Source: Stappia stellulata (GTDB taxonomy: Bacteria; Pseudomonadota; Alphaproteobacteria; Rhizobiales; Stappiaceae). Taken from it: a DNA stretch of 64,000 nt. Positions 27,052-34,714 of the stretch are shown one piece after another. The stretch is taken from NCBI RefSeq assembly GCF_020176715.1, contig NZ_JAIVMF010000017.1:1-64000 (forward strand). The letters run 5' to 3'. The notes beneath the pieces are model-generated. The model was not told where the DNA came from and did not search any database. It saw nothing but the letters and a program-made list of their open reading frames with translations. Each line of letters starts with the position of its first letter. The first letter of the stretch is position 1. A program made the position numbers and the translations under genes.

Positions 27052-28362
27052 ATGTTTCAGGTACTGGCCGGGGTCTGGGCCTTGTTGCTCGGCATCGTCT
27101 TGATCATGCTGGGCAACGGCATGCATTTCACGCTGATCGGCCTGCGCGGCGGCATCGAGGGGTTCTCGGCCGCCGAGCTTGCCATCGTCACCTCCGGCTA
27201 TTTCACCGGGTTTTTGTCGGGCGCGCGCTTCACGCCGGCGCTGATCCGCCGGGTCGGGCATGTGCGCGTCTTCGCGGCGCTGGGCAGTTTCATGTCTGCG
27301 GGGCTGATTTCCTTCCCGCTCTTCACCGACCCCATCGCCTGGACGCTGCTGCGGGTGCTCGTCGGCTTCTGCATGTCAGGGATCTATGTGGCGGCGGAAA
27401 GCTGGCTCAACGACGCCGCCACCAACGAGACCCGCGGCAAGGTGCTTTCGGCCTATATGATCGCCCAGACGCTCGGCATCATCGGGGCGCAGGGGCTGCT
27501 GACGCTGGGCGACGCCGGCACCTCGGTTCTGTTCATCGGCGCCTCGATCCTGGTGTCGATCTCCTTCGCGCCCATTCTCCTGTCGGTCGCCCATGTGCCG
27601 GCTGTCGAGGTCGCGCGGCCGATGTCGCTCAAGGGGCTGTTCGCCAGCTCGCCGCTTGGAACGGTCGGCATTTTCCTGCTCGGCAGCGTCTATGCGACGC
27701 AATCGGGCATGGGCGCGGTGTTCGGCTCGCAGATCGGCATGACCGCCTCGCAGATCGCGCTCTTCGTCGCCATGCTCTTTGCCGGGGCGCTGGTGCTGCA
27801 ATATCCGATCGGCTGGCTGTCGGACCGCATGGACCGGCGCAAGCTGATCTTCGGCGCCTCCTGCCTGGGCGCGGCCGCCTGTCTGCTCGGCTGGCTGACC
27901 GGCGGCGGGCTGACCTCCCTGATGGCGGCCGCCTTTTTCGCAGGCGGGGTGACGACGCCGCTTTATGCGCTGTTTCTCGCTTATACCAACGACACGCTTT
28001 CGGCCGAGGACATGCCGGCGGCCTCGGGCGGGCTCGTCTTCACCTTCGGGCTTGGCGCCATCGTCGGCCCGCTGGCGACCGGCTGGGCGATGGAACGGCT
28101 CGGCCCCTTCGCCTTCTGGCCGGTGCTTGGGGTGACCTTCGCGGCAATCGCGCTCTATGCGCTCTTCCGCATGACGCAGCGCGCCGTCACCCCGAGCGAG
28201 GAGACGGAGAGCTATCTCGGCGTGCTCCCGACCGCTTCGCCGGTCGCAGTGGAAGCCGCCGGCGTCTGGGCGGCGGAAAATGCGGAAGCCGAACGCGAAG
28301 CGGAAGTTGAGGCAGAGGCGAAAGCCGGCGCGGAAGCGGACGCACCGGGTGAAAGCCGCTAG
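27052..28362 (+). CDS. MFS transporter, YcaD-like
   Basis: The 436-residue protein has 12 hydrophobic segments, with the loop 2-3 motif replaced by GARFTPALIRRVGH and loop 8-9 DRMDRRKL. The N-terminal GNGMHFTLIGLRGG and the YVAAESWLND segment near residue 118 are typical of the YcaD-type transporters. About 60 residues at the C-terminus form an unusual Ala/Glu-rich tail (repeats of AEAE/EAEV) likely to be helical and cytoplasmic. The substrate is unknown. Confidence 0.87.
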   Translation: MFQVLAGVWALLLGIVLIMLGNGMHFTLIGLRGGIEGFSAAELAIVTSGYFTGFLSGARFTPALIRRVGHVRVFAALGSFMSAGLISFPLFTDPIAWTLLRVLVGFCMSGIYVAAESWLNDAATNETRGKVLSAYMIAQTLGIIGAQGLLTLGDAGTSVLFIGASILVSISFAPILLSVAHVPAVEVARPMSLKGLFASSPLGTVGIFLLGSVYATQSGMGAVFGSQIGMTASQIALFVAMLFAGALVLQYPIGWLSDRMDRRKLIFGASCLGAAACLLGWLTGGGLTSLMAAAFFAGGVTTPLYALFLAYTNDTLSAEDMPAASGGLVFTFGLGAIVGPLATGWAMERLGPFAFWPVLGVTFAAIALYALFRMTQRAVTPSEETESYLGVLPTASPVAVEAAGVWAAENAEAEREAEVEAEAKAGAEADAPGESR

Positions 28363-28656
28363 AAACAAGGCCCGCGCGCGCCGACCGGACCCGAGCGAAC
28401 CCGCGCCGGCGAGCCTTGCCAGGGCTTTTCCCATCGCATGGAGCCAAGCTTTGCGATGTATCCCCTTCAAGCGGCTTTTGAGGCGCAGAAGGAAACGGAC
28501 CATTGTTCCGCAGCGGAAGCGCAGAAAGGAGCAACCCGCCCGCTCCGGAGTGACTTGCAATCCAAAACGTAAAAACTTATGGTTGCATTTCGCGTGATGA
28601 GGAAATCATATTCGATCACATTGGCTGACCAGTCGCTCATTCGAAGCAATTGTCAA

Positions 28657-29382
28657 ATGAAGTTCGAAGACCTCTATGAGCTTATCCGGCCAATCGCCGA
28701 ATGCGCCTCACACAGCGAAATCCTTGCGCTGACGTCCAATGTTTCCGCAAAGCTCGACTTCGAATTCTACAGTATTGTTATCCGCAGAATTGAAAACCTC
28801 GTTGAAAATAACGTTGTTATCAATCACAATTATCCCGAGGAATGGGAGGAGATTTATCGCACCAGATCCTATTTCTCGAAGGATCCGGCAAACAGCCCCC
28901 TGACGTTCAGCAAGCCGTCCCTGCTCTGGTCGGAGGTTTCCGACACCGAGGTGTTTCGCGCGGCGAAGGAATTCGGCATCGGCGACGGCGTGACCTGCAC
29001 GGTTCGCGGCAGCCACCACATCTGCTCGGTCAGCTTCGCCGTTCGCAAGAAAGACGTTTGCCCGGAAATGATGGTCGGCGCCCAGTTCATCATCCCCTAT
29101 CTTTGCAATTCGGTCATTTGCATAGCGGAGACCGAGCTCGCCACCGCGCCAATCCTCTCCGAGCGCGAGAAAGAGTGCCTCAAGTGGGTGAGCGAAGGAA
29201 AGACGTCATGGGAGACCTCCGTGATCATGTCGATCTCGGAAAGAACCGTGCTGTTTCATCTTTCCAACATACAGAACAAACTGCAGACGACGAGCCGGGC
29301 GCACTCGGTGGCCAAGGCCGCGATCCTGGGCCTTCTGAACGCCGATCTTTTCTCCGGCGACCCCTTCAAGGTTTTGAAGTAG
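28657..29382 (+). CDS. LuxR-family quorum-sensing regulator with autoinducer-binding domain
   Basis: The ATG at 28657 gives 241 residues; an upstream in-frame ATG at 28579 would add 26 residues lacking family character. Residues about 5-160 are the autoinducer-binding domain, with the acyl-HSL contact positions W63, Y67, D76, P77 and W91 all present in the right spacing. Residues about 170-235 are the LuxR helix-turn-helix (LSEREKECLKWVSEGKT, SERTVLFHLSNIQNKL). It stands 3.2 kb before the luxI homolog, with three opposite-strand genes between. Its DNA is markedly less GC-rich than the flanks, suggesting acquisition. Confidence 0.9.
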   Translation: MKFEDLYELIRPIAECASHSEILALTSNVSAKLDFEFYSIVIRRIENLVENNVVINHNYPEEWEEIYRTRSYFSKDPANSPLTFSKPSLLWSEVSDTEVFRAAKEFGIGDGVTCTVRGSHHICSVSFAVRKKDVCPEMMVGAQFIIPYLCNSVICIAETELATAPILSEREKECLKWVSEGKTSWETSVIMSISERTVLFHLSNIQNKLQTTSRAHSVAKAAILGLLNADLFSGDPFKVLK

Positions 29383-29449
29383 CGCGCCTGCCATAGCCGC
29401 GCCGCTCGCGCGCGGCCGGGCGCGGAAGCGGCGCGGGTGCGGGCGGGGG

Positions 29450-30385
29450 TCAATAGACGCCAGTTTTCACCTTGTGGTGGGTGCGCCACCGCCGGATGGC
29501 GATGACGGTCCTGGAGATGCCGCCCTGGCAGATGAAGATGCCGGCCAGCACGACGAAGAACGCGATGCCGGTGTTGGGACCGGGACGTTCGGAGAGAATG
29601 AGAATGCCCCAGAACGCGCCGAACATGGGAACCAGGTAGTTGTTCAACGCCAGGAAGGAGGCGTCGTATTTCTGAAGGATGCGCAGGACGATCAGTTGCG
29701 CCGTCGCCGTCGACAAGAGCCCGAGCACGACAATGGCGCCGATCGCCGACGGCTCGGGCGACAGCGTCCACGGCGTTTCCAGAACCAGCGCCGCCGGCAG
29801 GATGAACGCACTCGCCACAAGCAGGATGGCCGCCGAGGTCTGGAACTTCGGCAGATCCCGAAGGTGACGGCTCAAGATTCCCGACAGGGCGTAGCACAGG
29901 GCGGCGGTGGTCACGAGCAATTGCGCGAGCGTTTGCTGGCCCAGATTCAGCAGCGACGCCGGGCCGATCAGCAAGACCACGCCGACGAAGCCGACCGCAA
30001 CACCTGCGGCCTTTTCGATCGTCAGCCGCTCGTCATCGGTGATGACATGCGCCATGGCGATGGTGAACAGCGGGATCGAGGACATCAGGATCGCCGCAAG
30101 GCTGCTGTCGATATATTGCTCGCCCATGCTGATGAAGGAAAACGGCAGGACGTTGCCGAGGAGCGCGGCGCTGACGATATACACCCAGTGCTTGCCGGGA
30201 GGCGGCAACCGGTAGCCGGCGAGACGCGCCACGACCAGCAGGACGACCGCGGCCAGAGTGATGCGGCTTGCCGCGATGGTCAGCGGCGTCACCGACCCCA
30301 GTCCCACCTTGATGAACAAGAACGAGCTTCCCCAGATCGCGGCGAGCGTGGTCAGCAGCGCCAATCCGTTGAGTGTGTTTCGCAT
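29450..30385 (-). CDS. EamA/DMT-family transporter
   Basis: The ATG at 30385, with AAGGA six bases before it, gives 311 residues with ten hydrophobic segments arranged as two EamA repeats (AIWGSSFLFIKVGLG near residue 15 and its counterpart near 160). These inner-membrane proteins typically export amino acids and metabolites. It is the last gene of the minus-strand unit that starts with the HisG-like gene, and is a good candidate exporter for the cluster product. The gap of 104 bases to the GcvT-like gene contains a CCTGG-CGG-CCAGG hairpin but no T-run. Confidence 0.87.
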   Translation of the reverse strand: MRNTLNGLALLTTLAAIWGSSFLFIKVGLGSVTPLTIAASRITLAAVVLLVVARLAGYRLPPPGKHWVYIVSAALLGNVLPFSFISMGEQYIDSSLAAILMSSIPLFTIAMAHVITDDERLTIEKAAGVAVGFVGVVLLIGPASLLNLGQQTLAQLLVTTAALCYALSGILSRHLRDLPKFQTSAAILLVASAFILPAALVLETPWTLSPEPSAIGAIVVLGLLSTATAQLIVLRILQKYDASFLALNNYLVPMFGAFWGILILSERPGPNTGIAFFVVLAGIFICQGGISRTVIAIRRWRTHHKVKTGVY

Positions 30386-30489
30386 TTTGTTTCCTTTCAT
30401 GGCCTCCGGCCACCGCCTCGCCGTCCGGGGAGTTCGGCACACGCGCACGACACCCTGGCGGCCAGGCGGACGTCTTGCAGGTCACCGCG

Positions 30490-31719
30490 CTAGCCGGCCG
30501 CGCGAACACCGGGCTGGAAAGAAGTCCAGCCCTTGAGCTCAAGCGGGGCATCCGACCCGTCGTCGGTCAGGTGAACGAAGGCGACATGTCTGTCCGCGGC
30601 ATAGGAATAGCCGCAGCTCGAGACATGACCGCGGATGCGCCCGTCGGCGTCCTGAACGGCTTCGCCGATCCGGGGCCGACTGGTCCTGTCGCCGGCAACG
30701 GCCAGTTTGCGGACCGTGATCCGCGGCTCTGCCGCCGGTTCCCGAATGGCCTCGCGACCGACGTAATCCGCCGTCTTTTGGGGATCGACCATCCACCCGA
30801 GGCCGATTTCACCGAGCGTGGTGCCGTAGTTCATGTCGAGCGGGTGAAGCAGGAAGTCGATATCCGTGCATTCGATGCGATAGGTATCGAGCAGGTCCCA
30901 GCCGCAGGGGAGCACCCTGTCCGGCATGTCGAGCATGGCGGTCCAGACGGCGGTGACCGCCTCCGGCATGCCCCACATTTCCATGCCGATGACAGAGCGG
31001 ACGACGGTCACGTCGTCGCCGGCGTTCGTGCGACAACGACAGGCCTGAAAGGGTTTGAGCGCGTCGACGGCGGCCCGGTCGGCGGCGCAGACAAGATCGC
31101 GCATCACGGCAATGCGGTCCGGTCCCTTGATGTTGAAGCTGACGAAATCGGAATCCACGACCCGCGCATCGGGAAAGCGTTCAAGCGCCTCGTGCAGATG
31201 GGAGGGGGGCGCGCCGCCGCCACAGGAGACCAGATAGCGGTCCTCCTCGACCCTCAGCACCAAGGCCTCCTCGTCGACCGTTCCCGTCGGCGTGGTGAAA
31301 AGGGTGAAAGCGGCGCGGCCTGTCTTGAGCGACCGCAGATTGCGCGGCGTCAGGTAATCGAGAACGTCGAGCGCCTGGGGGCCCGACACCTCGAGATACA
31401 TCATGCCGGAGGCAATGAAGGCGCCCGCCCGAGAGTTGACATAGTCGTGCTGGCGTTTCGTGGGGAGCCGCGCCCAGCCGCCGGCACCGATCACATTGCC
31501 TGCAAGAACCCGCAGGCCGTGATGCGGGCCGTAGCGCGCCGCGACGAGCTCGATGATATCCATCAGGTGTTTCTTGGGCTTCAGGCAAGGCTGTTCGCCA
31601 GACACAAGGCCCGAGTCCGCCGGAATGGTGAAATAGGGCGGCAGGTTCATCGACAGCGGATTGGTCCGCCCTGCGGCTGTGGTCTCAAGCGTGGATGAAG
31701 GGTGAATTGCGACGTTCAT
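30490..31719 (-). CDS. GcvT-like aminomethyltransferase-family protein
   Basis: The 409-residue protein has the folate-binding fold of glycine-cleavage T-protein and its relatives: the N-terminal half carries a catalytic-site-like SGPQALDVLDYLTPRN, the middle WDLLDTYRIECTDIDFLLHPLD corresponds to the GcvT region with the folate-contacting glutamate and its flanks, and the C-terminus carries the barrel with GHVSSCGYSYAADRHVAF. It lacks the P, H and L partners, so it is unlikely to be part of glycine cleavage. It is the second gene behind the HisG-like gene (16-base gap). Demethylation of an N-methyl substrate with the DAO-type flavoenzyme of the cluster is one possibility. Confidence 0.78.
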   Translation of the reverse strand: MNVAIHPSSTLETTAAGRTNPLSMNLPPYFTIPADSGLVSGEQPCLKPKKHLMDIIELVAARYGPHHGLRVLAGNVIGAGGWARLPTKRQHDYVNSRAGAFIASGMMYLEVSGPQALDVLDYLTPRNLRSLKTGRAAFTLFTTPTGTVDEEALVLRVEEDRYLVSCGGGAPPSHLHEALERFPDARVVDSDFVSFNIKGPDRIAVMRDLVCAADRAAVDALKPFQACRCRTNAGDDVTVVRSVIGMEMWGMPEAVTAVWTAMLDMPDRVLPCGWDLLDTYRIECTDIDFLLHPLDMNYGTTLGEIGLGWMVDPQKTADYVGREAIREPAAEPRITVRKLAVAGDRTSRPRIGEAVQDADGRIRGHVSSCGYSYAADRHVAFVHLTDDGSDAPLELKGWTSFQPGVRAAG

Positions 31720-31735
31720 CGGAGGTCTCCCGGTC

Positions 31736-32422
31736 CTAGAGAATGGCTTCTTCGCTCATCGCCGGCGCAGACCGACGAAGGGAATGCGGGGCGTCGAGGA
31801 TGTGGCTCAAGAGGTCGTGGCATCGCTGCCGCCTGGCACCCGTCGTGCGATGACTGATCAACGCGATCGCACCGGTCTTCTGGATGACCTCGAGCTCGCG
31901 CAGATTGTTGCGGGCGATCGTTGCTCCGGTATCGACGATATCGACCACGAAATGCGCCATGCCAGCGAGCAGCGCCAGTTCGACGGATCCGTACATTTTG
32001 ACGATGTCGGGGGCACAGCCTTGCCGTTCGAAGTATTCGCGGGCGATCCGCGGATATTTCGTCGCCACACGCGGCCGACGAATGTAGGTCCGGCTGACGA
32101 ATGCGCCGGGAAGACCGATCACCGACAGCCGACACTTGCAAATGTCCAGATCGCGCTTGCTGCCGAAGGACAGGTTTGCCGCTTCCGCGATCACATCGCC
32201 GCCAAGCACCGCGATGTCCAGGACCCCTTCCTCCAGCAAGAGAGGAATATCGGAGGACCGCACCGGACACAGGGTCAGATCCGCCCGGCTGGTGTCCGCG
32301 AAAATCGCCCTTTCGTCCTTTCGCGAGATCGACAGGTCGATCCCGCAGCGATTGAAGAGCCGCCTCGTGTCGTTCATGACACGCCCTTTCGGCACGCCCA
32401 GAATCAGCTTGTCGGTTTTCAT
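31736..32422 (-). CDS. HisG-like ATP phosphoribosyltransferase paralog (short form)
   Basis: The ATG at 32422, with GGGGGAG seven bases upstream, gives 228 residues. The HisG catalytic fold is clear: VPKGR at 10-14, SRKDERAIF at 33-41, ATKYPRIAREYF at 120-131, GSVELA at 145-150 and the PRPP-loop DIVDTGAT at 161-168. The length is that of short HisG, which normally needs the regulatory partner HisZ, but no hisZ or other histidine gene is near. It leads an operon with the GcvT-like and EamA genes, behind a lux-box-like palindrome. A phosphoribosyl transfer in secondary metabolism is inferred; the acceptor is unknown. Confidence 0.85.
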   Translation of the reverse strand: MKTDKLILGVPKGRVMNDTRRLFNRCGIDLSISRKDERAIFADTSRADLTLCPVRSSDIPLLLEEGVLDIAVLGGDVIAEAANLSFGSKRDLDICKCRLSVIGLPGAFVSRTYIRRPRVATKYPRIAREYFERQGCAPDIVKMYGSVELALLAGMAHFVVDIVDTGATIARNNLRELEVIQKTGAIALISHRTTGARRQRCHDLLSHILDAPHSLRRSAPAMSEEAIL

Positions 32423-32477
32423 GAAGCTGCTCCCCCCGTCCGTTCCGCTTCGTGGCATTGGGTCAATTGTGGTGACC

Positions 32478-32483
32478 ATCCTA
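32478..32483 (-). promoter_or_regulatory. -10-like hexamer downstream of lux box 1 (hisG-like operon)
   Basis: On the minus strand TAGGAT (32483-32478) matches the -10 consensus at four of six positions and lies 21 bases beyond the lux-box-like palindrome. That is the spacing seen in class-II LuxR-activated promoters, where the box overlaps the -35 region. It would start a transcript about 45-50 bases before the HisG-like ATG at 32422. Confidence 0.45.
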
Positions 32484-32504
32484 CGCACCCGGCTTGCCGG
32501 GCTC

Positions 32505-32524
32505 TGCTGTAGGAACCAACAGGT
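32505..32524. promoter_or_regulatory. Lux-box-like palindrome 1
   Basis: The 20-mer has the lux-box layout CTGT-N8-ACAG (CTGT at 32507-32510, ACAG at 32519-32522) and agrees with the classical Vibrio lux box at 15 of 20 positions. It is centred in the 195-base divergent gap between the HisG-like gene and luxI. It shares the core GTAGGAACC-N-ACAGGT with the inverse of the second site at 39560. A LuxR dimer binding here could act on both directions; a -10-like hexamer is clear only toward the HisG-like gene. Confidence 0.7.
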
Positions 32525-32617
32525 TCCGGGAGGACCATGCTGTCGGATCAGCCAGTTGCTGGAAAGTGCAGTAAATTTAAGAATTGTCCCATCACTTTAT
32601 CGGGAGGGGATGGTTTG

Positions 32618-33175
32618 ATGTTTATAAAGGCAGAATATTTCAAAAATACTTCATGCGATGAAAAGGACCTCGAAAAAATTTATCGCATTCGCAAGGATGT
32701 TTTCTTCGATCGACTCGGATGGAATGTCCTGTGCTCTGGCGGGCTTGAGTTCGATGCTTTCGACAATGCCGACTGCGACTATCTCGTCGTCAGGCACCAA
32801 GACACGCTGATTTGCACGTGCCGGCTCATTCCGACCACGCGCCCGACAATGCTGTCGGAGGTGTTTCCCGGCCTCTTGCGCGGGGAAGACTATCTGCCGG
32901 ATCCAGCCGTGATCGAAATCAGCCGTCTCGCGGCAACCGCCTGCCCGTCGCTGCGCGGAGGGGTCATGTCCCTGATCCTGCAGGAGTTGCGCCGCTACGC
33001 CAGCGACCACCGCGTCAGCGCGTTCGTCTTCGTGACCACGACCGCCATCGAACGGCTGCTGCGCCGGCACGGCGTTCGCCTCCAGCGGTTCGGCGACGGC
33101 AGGACGACCCTGGTCGGCGGCGTGCGGTCGGTGGCCCTCAGACTTCACCCGGCCGACATTCCGCAGGTCAACTGA
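32618..33175 (+). CDS. Acyl-homoserine-lactone synthase (LuxI family)
   Basis: The ATG at 32618 is preceded by GGGAGGGG at eight bases and gives 185 residues. All signature residues of LuxI synthases are present: R25, F29 and W35 in the N-terminal loop, E44-x-D46-x2-D49, R69, F83, E100 and R103. The enzyme makes an acyl-HSL signal from S-adenosylmethionine and an acyl carrier. The first ~60 codons are much less GC-rich than the rest, which suggests acquisition. It is followed after 179 bases by the DAO-type flavoenzyme on the same strand. Confidence 0.93.
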   Translation: MFIKAEYFKNTSCDEKDLEKIYRIRKDVFFDRLGWNVLCSGGLEFDAFDNADCDYLVVRHQDTLICTCRLIPTTRPTMLSEVFPGLLRGEDYLPDPAVIEISRLAATACPSLRGGVMSLILQELRRYASDHRVSAFVFVTTTAIERLLRRHGVRLQRFGDGRTTLVGGVRSVALRLHPADIPQVN

Positions 33176-33354
33176 CCAGCGACCGACCGGATGGCGAAGC
33201 CGCGGGCCGGCGGACGACACCGTCGAAACGATCGCTCGGGGAGCGGGCCCTGCGCCCGCCCCCGGCGCGTCGGCGTCCCGGGCTCGCCGGCGCAGCCGCG
33301 CGCACCGCCTCGCATGCGCGCCGCACAAGCCCCCCTCGCGCAAGGAGACAGGCA

Positions 33355-34611
33355 ATGCAACCTTCCCAGCACCCGACCATCCCGTCCAGCACCGAAGTCT
33401 GTATTGTCGGCGCCGGCATTGTCGGGATCCTCTGCGCCCTCGAACTGGTCGAGCGCGGCCACCGGGTGGTGTGCCTCGAGAAAGACCGGGTCGGCTGGGC
33501 CCAATCCGGTCGCAATCTGGGCTGGATCCGGCAGCAGGGACGCGATCCAGCCGAGCTGCCGCTGATGGTGGAGGCCTGCAGGCTCTGGAAGGAGCTCGGC
33601 GAGCGATGCGGGTCCGCCGCGCTCGCCTTCGAGGAGACCGGCATCAACTATCTCGGCCTTCACCCGTCGGATGCGCAGCGATACGAGACCTTCGCCGCAG
33701 CGCTCGAGGCACATGGCGTTCGACCCGAGAGGCTCGACCGCAGGCGGATCGCGCAGCTTTACCCCCTGCCCGAACAACGCTGGCAATACGGGCTCCGCAC
33801 GCCGGGCGACGGGCGGGTCGCGCCTGCCTTTGCCGCGCCCGCGATTGCCAACGCCGTTCTGGAAAAGGGCGGGCGCATCTTCGAGACCTGTGCCGTTCGC
33901 TCGATTGACCCCGGGGGCGACGGCCGCGTCCGGATCGAGACGGACCTGGGAGATCTCACCGCGGAACGCGTCGTCATCGCGTCGGGCGCGGGATCGGCAA
34001 GCCTTGCCGCCGGCGCCGCAGCCCGCCTGCCGCAATTGTGCGTGGAATCGACCGTGACCGAAGTCTTTGATCCGTCAAACCTGTGGCGGGGATCGGGAAC
34101 AGACGGCGTCCTGGCCTTCTATCGCACGGCGCAAGGCCATGTCGGCCTCAGCCTGTGCAAGGGCTTCGTGCACCGGGTCGGGCCGCAGACCTTGCGTCAT
34201 CTCGGCCACTATGCGCGCTCGCTGCGAAGCTGCCTGCAAATGGCGCGCCTGGCGTTGCCCCGCAAGGGCAGTGGCGACGTCAACCCCGCCCCGTCCCGCA
34301 AGGTCGTGCGCGACAGCATGAGCGCCGCGCGTCAGCGCGGGCTGATCGGCCCAAACGCCCGCGTCCGGCGGTGCTGGGCCGGATCCATCGATCTCCTGCC
34401 GGACTTCCTGCCGGTCCTCGACACGCCCCATGCAGGCGGGTCGGTCTTTGTCGCCACGGGCTTCAGCGGCCACGGCTTCGGCATCGCTCCGGCGGTCGCG
34501 CGCGTCGTCGGACACTGGGCCGGCGGCCGCGCACAGCCGCACGACCTGACACGATTTCGGTTCAACCGCTTCTTCGACCGTTCGCCGCTCGCCCAGGGGC
34601 CGACCTTCTAG
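33355..34611 (+). CDS. DAO-family FAD-dependent oxidoreductase
   Basis: The ATG at 33355 has AAGGAG seven bases upstream and gives 418 residues. A dinucleotide-binding GAGIVGILCALELVERGH starts at residue 19, and C-terminal GFSGHGFGIAP near 372 is the usual FAD-contact motif of the D-amino acid/sarcosine oxidase family. SGRNLGWIRQQG near 55 resembles the L-2-hydroxyglutarate/D-amino-acid branch. It oxidises a C-N or C-OH bond of some amino or hydroxy acid. It is downstream of luxI on the same strand and convergent with the PurD-like gene, and it may act with the GcvT-like protein. Confidence 0.83.
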   Translation: MQPSQHPTIPSSTEVCIVGAGIVGILCALELVERGHRVVCLEKDRVGWAQSGRNLGWIRQQGRDPAELPLMVEACRLWKELGERCGSAALAFEETGINYLGLHPSDAQRYETFAAALEAHGVRPERLDRRRIAQLYPLPEQRWQYGLRTPGDGRVAPAFAAPAIANAVLEKGGRIFETCAVRSIDPGGDGRVRIETDLGDLTAERVVIASGAGSASLAAGAAARLPQLCVESTVTEVFDPSNLWRGSGTDGVLAFYRTAQGHVGLSLCKGFVHRVGPQTLRHLGHYARSLRSCLQMARLALPRKGSGDVNPAPSRKVVRDSMSAARQRGLIGPNARVRRCWAGSIDLLPDFLPVLDTPHAGGSVFVATGFSGHGFGIAPAVARVVGHWAGGRAQPHDLTRFRFNRFFDRSPLAQGPTF

Positions 34612-34714
34612 GACGTGGCGCGCCCCAGCCCATTCGCGGGCCATTAACGGACCGGACGGCGGGAAGACCCGACCGGCCGCAGGCCAGTCGGGGTCCGTCA
34701 TGCGGTCCTCGACG

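Noticed and set aside
30464-30476. Third lux box in front of the EamA gene
   Set aside because: CCTGG-CGG-CCAGG is palindromic but has CTGG/CCAG instead of CTGT/ACAG and the wrong spacing; it looks like an ordinary GC hairpin.
30490-31719. Glycine-cleavage T-protein
   Set aside because: No gcvH or gcvP nearby; it is embedded in the quorum-sensing cluster and differs at several T-protein positions.
31736-32422. Part of a histidine operon
   Set aside because: HisG-like sequence is clear, but there is no hisZ, hisD, hisB or other his gene nearby; the surrounding genes are GcvT-like, EamA and luxI.
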